In this document: in pieces, positions 9,042-17,394 of the stretch
Layout of the letters: each line of letters starts with the position of its first letter
How positions within the stretch are numbered: position 1 is the stretch's first letter
Origin: Streptomyces sp. SCUT-3
GTDB taxonomy: Bacteria; Actinomycetota; Actinomycetes; Streptomycetales; Streptomycetaceae
Reading direction: 5' to 3'
DNA: 64,000 bases
NCBI RefSeq assembly: GCF_014083985.1
Contig: NZ_CP046907.1
Span: 4,688,501-4,752,500 of the forward strand
Notes under the pieces: model-generated
Database searches by the model: none
Told to the model about the DNA's origin: nothing
Seen by the model: only the letters and a program-made list of their open reading frames with translations
Made by a program: the position numbers and the translations under genes

Positions 9042-9479
9042 ATGGCGGAACACACCAGGTCGAGCATCACGATCGAGGCGAGCCCGGCCGAGGTCATGGC
9101 TGTCATCTCCGACTTCGCCAGGTACCCGGAGTGGACCGGCGAGGTGAAGCAGGCCGAGATCCTCTCGAAGGACGCCGCGGGCCGCGCCGAGCAGGTCCGC
9201 CTCGTCCTGGACGCCGGCGCCATCAAGGACGACCACACCCTCGCCTACACCTGGATCGGCGACCACGAGGTCCGCTGGTCGCTGGTGAAGTCCCAGATGC
9301 TGCGGGCCCTGGACGGCGCCTACGTCCTCGCCCCGCTCGACGGCGGCACCCGCACCGAGGTGACCTACAGCCTCACCGTCGACGTCAAGATCCCGATGCT
9401 GGGCATGATCAAGCGCAAGGCCGAGAAGGTCATCATCGACCGGGCCCTGTCCGGGCTGAAGAAGCGGGTCGAGAGCTGA
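9042..9479 (+). CDS. SRPBCC (START-like/polyketide cyclase) family protein
   Basis: 145 residues. The opening SSITIEASPAEVMAVISDF and YPEWTGEV are the hallmark of the SRPBCC helix-grip fold, a hydrophobic ligand pocket. Start ATG 9042 has GAGGAG upstream. It overlaps by 4 bases the next gene, an ArsA-like ATPase, so both are made together. In Streptomyces this pair is conserved from memory; a joint role in handling a hydrophobic ligand or a membrane or tail-anchored client is possible but unproven. Not a biosynthetic cyclase in any visible cluster. Confidence 0.85.
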   Translation: MAEHTRSSITIEASPAEVMAVISDFARYPEWTGEVKQAEILSKDAAGRAEQVRLVLDAGAIKDDHTLAYTWIGDHEVRWSLVKSQMLRALDGAYVLAPLDGGTRTEVTYSLTVDVKIPMLGMIKRKAEKVIIDRALSGLKKRVES

Positions 9480-10861
9480 CCGCCGCCGCTCCCGGGGGAC
9501 GCCCGGCCCGGACCGTCCTGGTCACCGGGACCGGCGGGGCCGGCCGCACCACCGTCGCCGCGGCCACCGCGCTGGCCGCGGCCCGGGGCGGCGCGCGCAC
9601 CCTGCTCGTCGCCACCGACCGCGGACCGGCGGCACACCGCGCCCTGGCCGGCGTGCCGGACGGCCCACCCGGCGGGGACGGCCCGCCCGGCGGGGACGGC
9701 CCGCCCGGCGGGGACGGCCCGCACGCCCCCGGTGCCCCGGAGGGGCCGCACGCCCCGGACTGCCTGTCACCTTCCGTCGCCGTCCCCGGGGTTCCCGGCC
9801 TGTGGGCGGCCCGCACCGACCCCGGCGGGCACTTCCGCGGCCGGGCGGCGGACCTCCAGCGCGCCGCGGAGCCCCTCCTGGCCCTCCTGGGCGCGGGGCC
9901 GCTGGACCCCGAGGAACTCACCGAACTCCCCGGCGCCGAGCAGCTCGCCCTGCTGGGCGCCCTGCGCGGGTCCGCGTTGTCCGGGTCCGCGCTGCCCGGG
10001 TCCGCAGGGGGTGCCGGGGAGCCGTCCGGCTGGGACACCGTCGTCGTCGACTGCCCGCCCGTGCACCAGGCGCTGGCCGCGCTCGCCCTGCCCGAGCAGT
10101 TCGACCGCTACCTGAACCGGCTGCTGCCCGCCGAGCGGCAGGCCGCCCGCGCCCTGCACCCGCTGCTCGCCGGCCTCGTCGGCGTCCCCTCCCCGCCGCA
10201 GGCCCTGTACGCCGCCGCGGAGCGGGCGCGCTCGGCCCTGGCGGGGACGCTGGCCGTCGTCCGCTCCCCGGCGACCACCGTGCGACTGGTCGTCGAACCG
10301 GGCCCGGGGGCCGCCGACGAACTGCGCCTGGCGCGCGCCGGCCTCGCCCTGTTCGGCCACCGCCTCGAGTCCGTGACCGCCAACCGCCTGCTGCCCGCCG
10401 CCTCCCCGGACCCGTGGCTGGCCGCCCTCGCCGACCGGCAGCGCGAGCACCTGGAGGAACTGCGCGGGGCCTGTGCGGAGACCGGCGCCGGGATCGGCGG
10501 GGTGCCGCACCTGGGCCGCGTCCCCCGGGACGCGGACGACCTCGCGCTCCTGGGCGTCGCCCCGCCGGAACCGGCCGGCGCCGTTCCCGGGGAGGGGCGC
10601 GCCGACCCGTGGACGGTCGAGGACCGCCTAGCCGGGGACGGCGTCATGGTCTGGAGGCTGCCCCTGCCCGGCGCGCGGCGGTCCGACCTGGACCTGGTGC
10701 GGCGTGAGGACGAGCTCGTCGTCGACGTCGGCCCGTTCCGGCGGATCCTGCCGCTGCCGGCCGCCCTGCGCCGCTGCACCGTCGAGGGCGCCTCCCTGCG
10801 GGACGGGGAGCTGTGCGTCCGGTTCGCCCCCGACCCCGGCCTGTGGCCGCGCCGCACCTGA
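9476..10861 (+). CDS. ArsA/Get3-like P-loop ATPase with C-terminal HSP20-like domain
   Basis: About 461 residues. A deviant Walker A of the ArsA/MinD class, GTGGAGRTT, lies at residues 18-26 if translation begins at CTG 9476, which overlaps the upstream TGA. No ATG, GTG or TTG exists between the far-upstream GTG at 9131 and GTG 9652, and the latter would remove the Walker A, so the start is truly uncertain. A Gly/Pro insert with three GPPGGD repeats (residues ~60-75) interrupts the ATPase region. The last ~75 residues (WRLPLPGA onward) match the ArsA HSP20-like beta-sandwich. Such ATPases move or shield clients; arsenite-binding cysteines are absent, so arsenic efflux is unlikely. Confidence 0.75.
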   Translation: MTAAAPGGRPARTVLVTGTGGAGRTTVAAATALAAARGGARTLLVATDRGPAAHRALAGVPDGPPGGDGPPGGDGPPGGDGPHAPGAPEGPHAPDCLSPSVAVPGVPGLWAARTDPGGHFRGRAADLQRAAEPLLALLGAGPLDPEELTELPGAEQLALLGALRGSALSGSALPGSAGGAGEPSGWDTVVVDCPPVHQALAALALPEQFDRYLNRLLPAERQAARALHPLLAGLVGVPSPPQALYAAAERARSALAGTLAVVRSPATTVRLVVEPGPGAADELRLARAGLALFGHRLESVTANRLLPAASPDPWLAALADRQREHLEELRGACAETGAGIGGVPHLGRVPRDADDLALLGVAPPEPAGAVPGEGRADPWTVEDRLAGDGVMVWRLPLPGARRSDLDLVRREDELVVDVGPFRRILPLPAALRRCTVEGASLRDGELCVRFAPDPGLWPRRT

Positions 10862-11049
10862 GCCCCGGCCCCGCCCCTTCCGGACCCCGCCTCCGCCCCC
10901 GCCCCTGCGCCGCCCCGGGCCGGCCCCGGCGCCCCGGTTCCGGTGGAGGGGCCGCGCGGGCCGGCCGGCGCCTGCCCCGTACCGCTGAACGACCGGTGCC
11001 GTTCCGGTAACGTCGGAGAGGCCCCCTTCCGCCGCCCCTGGAGTCCACC

Positions 11050-11538
11050 ATGAGCGAAGCCCCGGAGCCCCGCGACGAGCCCTTCGCCGGTCCGCGGCAC
11101 CCCGAGCCCGAGACCGACTCCGACGCCTGGGCGACGGCCTGCGCCGAGGACCTGGCCCGGGAGAAGGCCCGCCGGGCGGGCCCCGGCTCCGGGACGGGCA
11201 GCGCGGCGGAGGAACTGCGCAGGCTGGCGGAGGCGGTGGCGGGCAAGCTCGGCGAGCTGGGCGGCCCGGCCTTCGGCGCCGCCGCGCAGAGCGCCGCGCA
11301 GAACCTGATCGGCCAGGTGAAGTCGGCGGTCGGGCCCGTCCGGGAGCGGAACCCGGACGTCTTCGAGCACCTCGCCGCCGCGGGCTCCGAACTGCTCTCC
11401 GCCTACCGTGCGGCCGTCCAGCGGCAGGAGTACCGCTGGACGGCGGGCGGCACCGCGGGCACCGCGGAAAGCGACGCAGGGAACGGCCGGCCGGAGGGGA
11501 GCGGCGGGAGCCGCGGCGAGCACATCGATCTCGACTGA
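11050..11538 (+). CDS. DUF5304-type acidic protein upstream of glkA (SCO2127-like)
   Basis: 162 residues, acidic, no signal peptide or membrane segment; residues ~35-125 are predicted helical (EELRRLAEAVAGKLGELGG). It directly precedes glucokinase, the position held in S. coelicolor by SCO2127, a gene reported to influence glucose transport and carbon catabolite repression. That link rests on position and my memory of the family, not on a recognisable domain. ATG 11050 has GGAG 8 bases upstream. A TAACGT -10-like element is near 11007. Confidence 0.7.
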   Translation: MSEAPEPRDEPFAGPRHPEPETDSDAWATACAEDLAREKARRAGPGSGTGSAAEELRRLAEAVAGKLGELGGPAFGAAAQSAAQNLIGQVKSAVGPVRERNPDVFEHLAAAGSELLSAYRAAVQRQEYRWTAGGTAGTAESDAGNGRPEGSGGSRGEHIDLD

Positions 11539-11613
11539 CTTCGGCGCGGGAAACCCCGCCCGGCCCGGTACGGTGGCTGCACAGCGGGGAACGACCGAAT
11601 GACTGAGGGACAT

Positions 11614-12555
11614 ATGGGACTCACCATCGGTGTCGACATCGGTGGCACCAAGATCGCGGCCGGCGTCGTCGACGAAGAGGGCCGGATTCTCGAGACGAGC
11701 ACGGTGCCGACTCCGCCGACCCCGGAGGGGGTCGTCGACGCCATCGCGGAGGCGGTGCGCGCGGTCAGCGCCGGCCACGCGGTCGAGGCCGTCGGCGTCG
11801 GCGCGGCGGGCTACGTCGACGACAAGCGCGCCACCGTGCTGTTCGCCCCCAACATCGACTGGCGCAACGAGGCCCTGAAGGACAAGGTCGAGCAGCGCGT
11901 CGGGCTCCCCGTGGTCGTCGAGAACGACGCCAACGCCGCAGCCTGGGGCGAGTACCGCTTCGGCGCGGGCGTGGGCCACGACGACGTCGTCTGCATCACC
12001 CTCGGCACCGGGCTCGGCGGCGGCATCATCATCGGCGGCAGGCTGCACCGCGGCCGGTTCGGCGTGGCCGGGGAGTTCGGCCACATCCGGGTCGTCCCGG
12101 ACGGCCTGCTGTGCGGCTGCGGCAGCCAGGGCTGCTGGGAGCAGTACGCCTCCGGCCGGGCGCTCGTGCGCTACGCCCGGCAGCGCGCGGCGGCGACCCC
12201 GGAGAACGCGGAGCGGCTGCTCTCCCTCGGGGACGGCACCCCCGAGGGCATCGAGGGCAAGCACGTGAGCCAGGCGGCCCGCGAGGGCGACCCGGTGGCC
12301 GTCGACTCCTTCCGGGAGCTGGCCCGCTGGGCCGGCGCGGGCCTGGCCGACCTGGCCTCGCTCTTCGACCCCTCGGCGTTCATCGTCGGCGGCGGCGTCT
12401 CGGACGAGGGCGAACTCGTCCTCGGGCCGATCCGCAAGTCGTTCCGCCGCTGGCTGGTGGGAGGCCGCTACCGGCCGCACGCCCAGGTGCTCGTCGCACA
12501 GTTGGGCGGCAGGGCCGGCCTGGTCGGCGCCGCCGACCTGGCCCGCCAGGGCTGA
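11614..12555 (+). CDS. glkA: ROK-family glucokinase
   Basis: 313 residues. MGLTIGVDIGGTKIAAGV is the phosphate-1 ATP motif; ENDANAAAWGE carries the catalytic Asp, LGTGLGGGI is the second phosphate motif, GEFGHI holds the zinc His, and CGCGSQGCWEQYASG is the ROK zinc motif with four cysteines. It phosphorylates glucose with ATP and in Streptomyces is also needed for glucose repression. I chose ATG 11614 rather than 11599 because GAGGGA sits just upstream and known Glk proteins begin MGLTIGVDIGG. TACGGT at ~11571 is a possible own promoter. Confidence 0.96.
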   Translation: MGLTIGVDIGGTKIAAGVVDEEGRILETSTVPTPPTPEGVVDAIAEAVRAVSAGHAVEAVGVGAAGYVDDKRATVLFAPNIDWRNEALKDKVEQRVGLPVVVENDANAAAWGEYRFGAGVGHDDVVCITLGTGLGGGIIIGGRLHRGRFGVAGEFGHIRVVPDGLLCGCGSQGCWEQYASGRALVRYARQRAAATPENAERLLSLGDGTPEGIEGKHVSQAAREGDPVAVDSFRELARWAGAGLADLASLFDPSAFIVGGGVSDEGELVLGPIRKSFRRWLVGGRYRPHAQVLVAQLGGRAGLVGAADLARQG

Positions 12556-12575
12556 CGGACGAGGACGGCGCGCCC

Positions 12576-13418
12576 GTGGCACCCGACCGGACCGGCGGCC
12601 GACCGCACCCCGGTGCCGGCACGGCCGGTCCGGCCGGCACGGCCCGGGCCGCCGTCCCCCCGTCCCCGTTCCCGCTCCCGCCGTCGGGCACCGAACCCGA
12701 CGGCACCGCGGTCGTCCGCGTCCTCGGCTACAACATCCGCTCCATGCGCGACGACACCGCGGCCCTGGCCCGGGTGATCCGGGCCTGCGCGCCCGACCTG
12801 GTCTGCGTCCAGGAGGCCCCGCGGTTCTTCCGCTGGCGCAAGCACGCGGCCCGGCTGGCCCGGGAGTCGGGGCTGGTCGTGGTCACCGGGGGAGCGACCG
12901 CCGCGGGCCCGCTGCTGCTGTCCTCGCTGCGCGTGCACGTCGAGAGCACCGAGGACGTCCTGCTGCCCCGCACGCCGGGCCTGCACCAGCGCGGTCTGGC
13001 CACCGCGGTGGTGCGCGTCGGGGGAGCCCGGCTCGCCGTGGCCTCCTGCCACCTGAGCCTGAGCGCCCCCGAGCGCCTCCGCCAGGCGGAGGCGCTGCTC
13101 GCCCACTCGGCGGCCACCGGGGTCCCGCACACCGTCGTTGCGGGCGACATCAACGAGCGGCCCGGCGGGCGCAGTTGGCGCCGACTCGCCGGGGAGCTCC
13201 AGGACGCGTACGCGGTCCGGCCGTGGGGCGGCGAGTACACCTCCACCGCTCGCAACCCCCACCAGCGCATCGACGGGGTGTTCGCCGGCCCGGGTATCGA
13301 GGTCCTCGGGTGCGGGGTCCCGGTGGGCCTGCCCGGCGTCACCGGGGCCGACCTCGAGGCCGCCAGCGACCACCGTCCCGTGCTCGCCGCCCTGCGCGTC
13401 CCGCCTTTCCCCCGCTGA
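12576..13418 (+). CDS. Endonuclease/exonuclease/phosphatase (EEP) family protein
   Basis: 280 residues from GTG 12576, 20 bases after glkA. EEP motifs in order: VLGYNIRSM (Asn), CVQEAP (metal-binding Glu), SCHLSL, VVAGDINERP, and SDHRPV (catalytic Asp-His) at the end. Members cleave DNA, RNA or phosphodiesters of lipids or inositol phosphates; no signal peptide is visible, so it acts in the cytoplasm. The first ~45 residues are Pro/Ala-rich and not conserved, so the true start could be internal. It may be co-transcribed with glkA. Confidence 0.85.
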   Translation: MAPDRTGGRPHPGAGTAGPAGTARAAVPPSPFPLPPSGTEPDGTAVVRVLGYNIRSMRDDTAALARVIRACAPDLVCVQEAPRFFRWRKHAARLARESGLVVVTGGATAAGPLLLSSLRVHVESTEDVLLPRTPGLHQRGLATAVVRVGGARLAVASCHLSLSAPERLRQAEALLAHSAATGVPHTVVAGDINERPGGRSWRRLAGELQDAYAVRPWGGEYTSTARNPHQRIDGVFAGPGIEVLGCGVPVGLPGVTGADLEAASDHRPVLAALRVPPFPR

Positions 13419-13445
13419 CCGCGGGGAGAGGGGGGCGGGGCCGGT

Positions 13446-13474
13446 GCGGGCCCGTACCGGCCGTACGGGCCCGC
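13446..13474. terminator. Bidirectional hairpin between convergent genes
   Basis: Arms 13446-13457 and 13463-13474 form a perfect 12-bp stem with a 5-base loop, between the EEP gene and the minus-strand gene ending at 13483. Confidence 0.75.
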
Positions 13475-13482
13475 AGCGGCCT

Positions 13483-14238
13483 TCAGACGACGGCGCCGCC
13501 GCCCGGGTCGGGGTGGTCGTCGTCGTCCCGGTCCTGCATCCGCGCGACCAGGGTGCCGAAACCGCCCAGGAAGCCGCCGACGCCCAGGAGCGTCGCCCAC
13601 CAGGTGAGCGGCTGGCGGAGGACCACGAAGGCCAGCAGGAGCAGCGGGCCGCCGAGCGCGCCGAGCCAGGCGAACTTCGTGGTGGTGTCGGCCTGAGGCA
13701 GCGGCGGGGGCTCCGGCGGGACGAAGTGCCCCTCGTCGTCGTCCTCCCCGGCGGCCTCCCAGTCGCGAGGGCCCGGGGACCGGCCGCTCTGCGCGCCGAC
13801 CGCGATGCTGCGGGCGGCGTCCGTCCAGCGGCCGTCGAGCAGTCCGACCGCCCCGCCGCCGTCCTTCTTCCCGCCGTCCCCGGCGGGCCCGTTCCCGTCC
13901 GGCCCGCCGGTGTCCGGCCCGTTCCCGTCCGGTCCGCCGTCGGCGGCCTCCTGCGGTGACTGCCCGATGTCCTCGGCGTCCGGCCACGGGTGCGCCCCCG
14001 GCTCCGGCGCCGCGTCGAAGGACTTCACCAGCGCGTTCCACGCGGCGTCCTCGTCGAGCGGCGGCCGGGCCTCCCCGGAGCCCGCCTTCCCGTGTCCGGT
14101 GTCCCCGGGGCCCGCCTTCCCGTGGCCGGCGTCCTCCGGCCGGGCGTCCTCCGACGGGGTGTCCTCCGGCCGGGCGTCCTCGCTCCGGTCCGGCTCCCCG
14201 GTCACCGGTTCCTCCCGCTCCGGGTCATGCTCCGCCAC
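13483..14238 (-). CDS. Hypothetical acidic protein with two C-terminal membrane helices
   Basis: 251 residues. The first ~120 are highly acidic and low-complexity, with repeats of the type SEDARPEDAGHGKAGPGD and GGPDGNGP. Residues ~195-235 form two membrane helices (FAWLGALGGPLLLLAFVVL and WWATLLGVGGFLGGFGTLV), followed by an acidic tail. I recognise no function. It overlaps the end of the upstream esterase gene by 14 bases on the same strand, so the two are coupled; a membrane-associated partner of the esterase is conceivable. Confidence 0.7.
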   Translation of the reverse strand: MAEHDPEREEPVTGEPDRSEDARPEDTPSEDARPEDAGHGKAGPGDTGHGKAGSGEARPPLDEDAAWNALVKSFDAAPEPGAHPWPDAEDIGQSPQEAADGGPDGNGPDTGGPDGNGPAGDGGKKDGGGAVGLLDGRWTDAARSIAVGAQSGRSPGPRDWEAAGEDDDEGHFVPPEPPPLPQADTTTKFAWLGALGGPLLLLAFVVLRQPLTWWATLLGVGGFLGGFGTLVARMQDRDDDDHPDPGGGAVV

Positions 14239-15007
14239 TCGTGACCCCGTCCTTGCCCGCGCCCGGCGCCAGCCGCCGGACGAACTCCCAACTGCGGTCG
14301 AGGATCAGACCGGCGTCGTGGTCCAGGGTGGCCACGTGGTGGCTGCGCTCCAGCACGACCTCGGTGAGGTCGGCCGACGAGACCCGGGCCATGACGAGGT
14401 CGGAGTTGGACGGGTCGACCACGTGGTCGACCGCACTGCGCATCAACAGCACCGGCTGGGTGACCTGCGGCAGCGCGTCCCGGACGATCCGCCAGAACTG
14501 CGCGAGCGAGTGGGCCGCGTGCAGCGGGGTCCGGTCGTAGCCGACCTCCCGCTCGCCCTCCTTGGCGATGTCGCCGATCAGCCCGGCAACCGACGGCACC
14601 AGGTGGCGCAGGACCGGCAGCGCCTTGAGCAGGTGGCTGTCCGCCTTGACCGAGGGGTTCACCAGGCAGACGCCGTCGACGTCGTCGCCGTGCCGGGCGG
14701 CCAGGTACAGGGAGAGCGCGCCGCCCATCGACATGCCGCACACGAACACCCGGGTGCAGGTGCGGCGCAGCTCGCGCAGCGCCCGGTCCACCTCGGCGTA
14801 CCAGTCCTGCCAGCCGGTGACCTGCATGTCCTTCCAGTGCGTGCCGTGCCCGGGGAGCAGGGGGAGGGAGACGGTCAGGCCGCGCTCGGCGAAGTGGTCG
14901 GCCCACGGCCGCATGGACTGGGGGGTACCGGTGAAACCGTGGACCAGCAGTACGCCGACCTCGCCCCCCGCGTGGTGGAACGGCTCGGCTCCGGGCATGA
15001 GCGGCAC
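14225..15007 (-). CDS. Alpha/beta-hydrolase (carboxylesterase/monoacylglycerol-lipase type)
   Basis: 260 residues. HGFTGTPQSMRPW supplies the oxyanion region, FVCGMSMGGALSL is the nucleophile elbow GMSMG with the catalytic Ser, LMRSAVDHVVDP carries the acid, and SHHVATLDHD the catalytic His. The arrangement matches Est30-like carboxylesterases of Gram-positive bacteria. The start is GTG at 15007, chosen for GAGGAG 7 bases upstream; the internal ATG at 14998 lacks such a site. Cytoplasmic. Substrates would be short- or medium-chain esters by family. Confidence 0.88.
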   Translation of the reverse strand: MPLMPGAEPFHHAGGEVGVLLVHGFTGTPQSMRPWADHFAERGLTVSLPLLPGHGTHWKDMQVTGWQDWYAEVDRALRELRRTCTRVFVCGMSMGGALSLYLAARHGDDVDGVCLVNPSVKADSHLLKALPVLRHLVPSVAGLIGDIAKEGEREVGYDRTPLHAAHSLAQFWRIVRDALPQVTQPVLLMRSAVDHVVDPSNSDLVMARVSSADLTEVVLERSHHVATLDHDAGLILDRSWEFVRRLAPGAGKDGVTSGGA

Positions 15008-15153
15008 TCGTCGGCTCCTCTTCACTCGGACGGTAACTGAACAGTACGCGTAGACTTCCCTGCTCGGTAAGTCCTGACGGCGGCGCCGCCGCACGCACAC
15101 CGCGGGCCGATCCCCGGCTAGGGTCTATGCCGTCAGACACAGGAGGTCCTCGG

Positions 15154-15936
15154 TTGTTCTACGGCGCGATGAAGCTGTCACTCGGCTCGCTTCTCAAGGT
15201 CACCTTCCGTCCGTGGGTGGAGGGGCTGGAGAACATCCCCAAGGAAGGGCCCGCCATCCTGGCGAGCAACCACCTCTCCTTCTCCGACTCCTTCTTCTTC
15301 CCGGCGATGCTCGACCGCAAGGTCACCTTCATCGCCAAGGCGGAGTACTTCACCTCCCCCGGGATCAAGGGGAAGTTGACGGCGGCCTTCTTCAAGGGCG
15401 TCGGCCAGCTCCCGGTCGACCGCTCCGGCGGCAGGGGCGCCGGCGACGCGGCGGTCCGCAGCGGCATCGAGGTGCTGGAGCGGGGCGAGCTGTTCGGCAT
15501 CTACCCCGAGGGCACCCGTTCGCCCGACGGGCGGCTCTACCGGGGCAAGCCCGGCGGCCTGGCGCGGATCGCGCTGGCCACCGGCGCGCCGGTCATCCCG
15601 GTCGCCATGATCGACACCGAGAAGATCCAGCCGCCCGGCAAGCTCCTGCCGAAGCTGATGCGGCCCGGCATCCGCATCGGCAAGCCGCTGGACTTCAGCC
15701 GCTACCAGGGCATGGAGAACGACCGGTTCATCCTGCGCTCGGTGACGGACGAGGTGATGTACGAGATCATGAAGCTGTCCGGCCAGGAGTACGTCGACAT
15801 CTACGCCACCGCGGCCAAGCGGCAGATGGCCGAGGCCGCCAAGGCCGAGGCCGCCAGGGCCAAGGCGGAGGCCAGGGCGAAGGCCGGCGGGGAGGCGGGA
15901 ACGCCGGACGAGAAGGACGGGCGTCCCGGGGGCTGA
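15154..15936 (+). CDS. 1-acyl-sn-glycerol-3-phosphate acyltransferase (PlsC-like)
   Basis: 260 residues. NHLSFSDSFF is the H-x4-D catalytic motif (about residue 38), and YPEGTRSPDGRLYRGKPG is the acyl-acceptor EGTR motif. It makes phosphatidic acid or another lysolipid-derived product at the membrane. The start is TTG at 15154: a perfect AGGAGGT lies 6 bases upstream, whereas the ATG at 15127 lies before that site. The C-terminal ~30 residues are an Ala/Lys/Glu helix. Next comes the macSR pair after 36 bases. Confidence 0.9.
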   Translation: MFYGAMKLSLGSLLKVTFRPWVEGLENIPKEGPAILASNHLSFSDSFFFPAMLDRKVTFIAKAEYFTSPGIKGKLTAAFFKGVGQLPVDRSGGRGAGDAAVRSGIEVLERGELFGIYPEGTRSPDGRLYRGKPGGLARIALATGAPVIPVAMIDTEKIQPPGKLLPKLMRPGIRIGKPLDFSRYQGMENDRFILRSVTDEVMYEIMKLSGQEYVDIYATAAKRQMAEAAKAEAARAKAEARAKAGGEAGTPDEKDGRPGG

Positions 15937-15972
15937 GACCCGGGGCCCGCAGGGGGCCGAGGAGGGGGGACA

Positions 15973-17394
15973 GTGGCTTCGCGCATAGTGCGGCGGGTAC
16001 TGGGCGCAGGGGGCGGGAGCCCGGGGATGTCGATCGAGCAGCCGCTGTGGCGCGCCCTGATCGCTTTCCGGCTGCTCGCGCTCGCCTACGCGGTCTTCCG
16101 CTACGCGGTGGCCTACGAGGAGTACGAGCACCCGATCGGGGGCTGGGCCTACATCGCGGTCCTGACCGCCTGGACGCTGGCGACTTTGGACCGCGTGGCG
16201 TCCTCCGAGCGCTGCACCCGGCCCTTCCTGGTCGCGGACCTGTCGCTCGCGCTCTCCGGGATCCTGCTCACCTCCGTGCTGGACAGCCAGGACCGGATCG
16301 CCGCCGGCCAGGCGACGCTCCCCACGATCTGGGCGGCCGGCTCCGTGCTCGCCTACGCGATCAAGGGCGGGTGGCGTTGGGGGGCGGCCGCCTCGGTGCT
16401 GGTCGGCGTCTGCAACGTCGTCGAGCGCGGCGACGTGACCGAGCGGAACCTGCACAACATCATCCTGCTGTTCGTCGCCAGCGCCGCCGTCGGCTACATG
16501 ATCGAACTGGCCCGGGCCAGCGAGCGCACCCTGGCCAGGGCCCTGCAGATCGAGGCGGCCACCCGCGAGCGGGAGCGGCTGGCCCGGGACATCCACGACA
16601 GCGTGCTGCAGGTGCTGGCGATGGTGCAGCGGCGCGGCAACGAGATCGGCGGCGAGGCGGCGGAGCTGGGCCGCATGGCGGGGGAGCAGGAGGCGGCGCT
16701 GCGCACCCTGGTCACCGCCGGTCCGGCGCCGGCCGCACCGGCCGTGCCGCCCGGACGGACCCCCGCCCCGGCCTCCTCGGCACGCCGGAGCACCGGCGGC
16801 GGGAGCACCGGCGGCGGGAGCACCGGCGGGGAGAGCACCGGCGGCGGGAGCACCGGCGGGGAGAGCACCGGCGGCGGGAGCACCGGCGGGGAGAGCACCG
16901 GCAGTGGGAGCACCGGCGGCGCCGGTGGCGGGGAGCAGGACCTGCGCGCCCTGCTGGGGCCGCTGGCGGGGGCGAAGGTGTCGCTGGCCGGCCCGGTCGC
17001 CCCGGTGATGCTGGACGCGCACGCGGCCCGCGAGGTCGCGGCCGCGGTCGGCGCGGCCCTGGACAACGTCCGCCGGCACGCGGGGGAGCGGGCGAGCGCC
17101 TGGATCCTCGTGGAGGAGGAGGCGGACGAGGTGCTGGTGAGCGTGCGCGACGACGGGCCGGGGTTCCCCGAGGGGAGGCTGGCGGCGGCGGAGGCCGAGG
17201 GACGGCTGGGCGTCGCCCAGTCCATCCGCGGCCGGCTCCGGGACCTGGGCGGCAGCGCCGAGTTCTTCTCCGTGCCCGGCCAGGGCGCGGAGGTCGAGAT
17301 GCGCGTCCCGCGCCGTGCGCGGGGCGGGGGACCGGGAACGGGACACGGCGCCCCGCGGGGGCGGACGCCGGACGGACGAGGAGCGACACGATGA
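15973..17394 (+). CDS. macS: Sensor histidine kinase MacS
   Basis: 473 residues. Residues ~30-185 contain five to six membrane helices. The dimerisation/phosphoacceptor box RERLARDIHDSVLQVLAMV (His ~residue 209) is HisKA_3 type, and the C-terminal ATPase domain shows ALDNVRRHAG (N box) and VRDDGPGFPEGRL (G box). This matches the MacS family, partner of MacR in Streptomyces development and antibiotic control. Between the two catalytic parts lies a nine-copy Ser-Thr-Gly-Gly repeat (see repeat feature) that is not part of the family core. GTG 15973 follows an AGGAGG-type site. ATGA overlap couples it to macR. Confidence 0.9.
   Translation: MASRIVRRVLGAGGGSPGMSIEQPLWRALIAFRLLALAYAVFRYAVAYEEYEHPIGGWAYIAVLTAWTLATLDRVASSERCTRPFLVADLSLALSGILLTSVLDSQDRIAAGQATLPTIWAAGSVLAYAIKGGWRWGAAASVLVGVCNVVERGDVTERNLHNIILLFVASAAVGYMIELARASERTLARALQIEAATRERERLARDIHDSVLQVLAMVQRRGNEIGGEAAELGRMAGEQEAALRTLVTAGPAPAAPAVPPGRTPAPASSARRSTGGGSTGGGSTGGESTGGGSTGGESTGGGSTGGESTGSGSTGGAGGGEQDLRALLGPLAGAKVSLAGPVAPVMLDAHAAREVAAAVGAALDNVRRHAGERASAWILVEEEADEVLVSVRDDGPGFPEGRLAAAEAEGRLGVAQSIRGRLRDLGGSAEFFSVPGQGAEVEMRVPRRARGGGPGTGHGAPRGRTPDGRGATR
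16789..16923 (+). repeat. 15-bp coding minisatellite, nine units, inside macS
   Basis: Nine units of AGCACCGGCGGCGGG and close variants encode STGGG, STGGE, STGSG or STGGA. The unit is a multiple of three, so copy-number change keeps the frame and varies the linker between the phosphoacceptor and ATPase domains. Confidence 0.95.

Noticed and set aside
9476-10861. Arsenite efflux ATPase
   Set aside because: ArsA-type metal cysteines and ars genes are absent; the HSP20-like end fits another role.
16789-16923. Nine regularly spaced repeats as a CRISPR array
   Set aside because: Units are 15 bp with no spacers, in frame, and encode a Ser-Thr-Gly-Gly linker.
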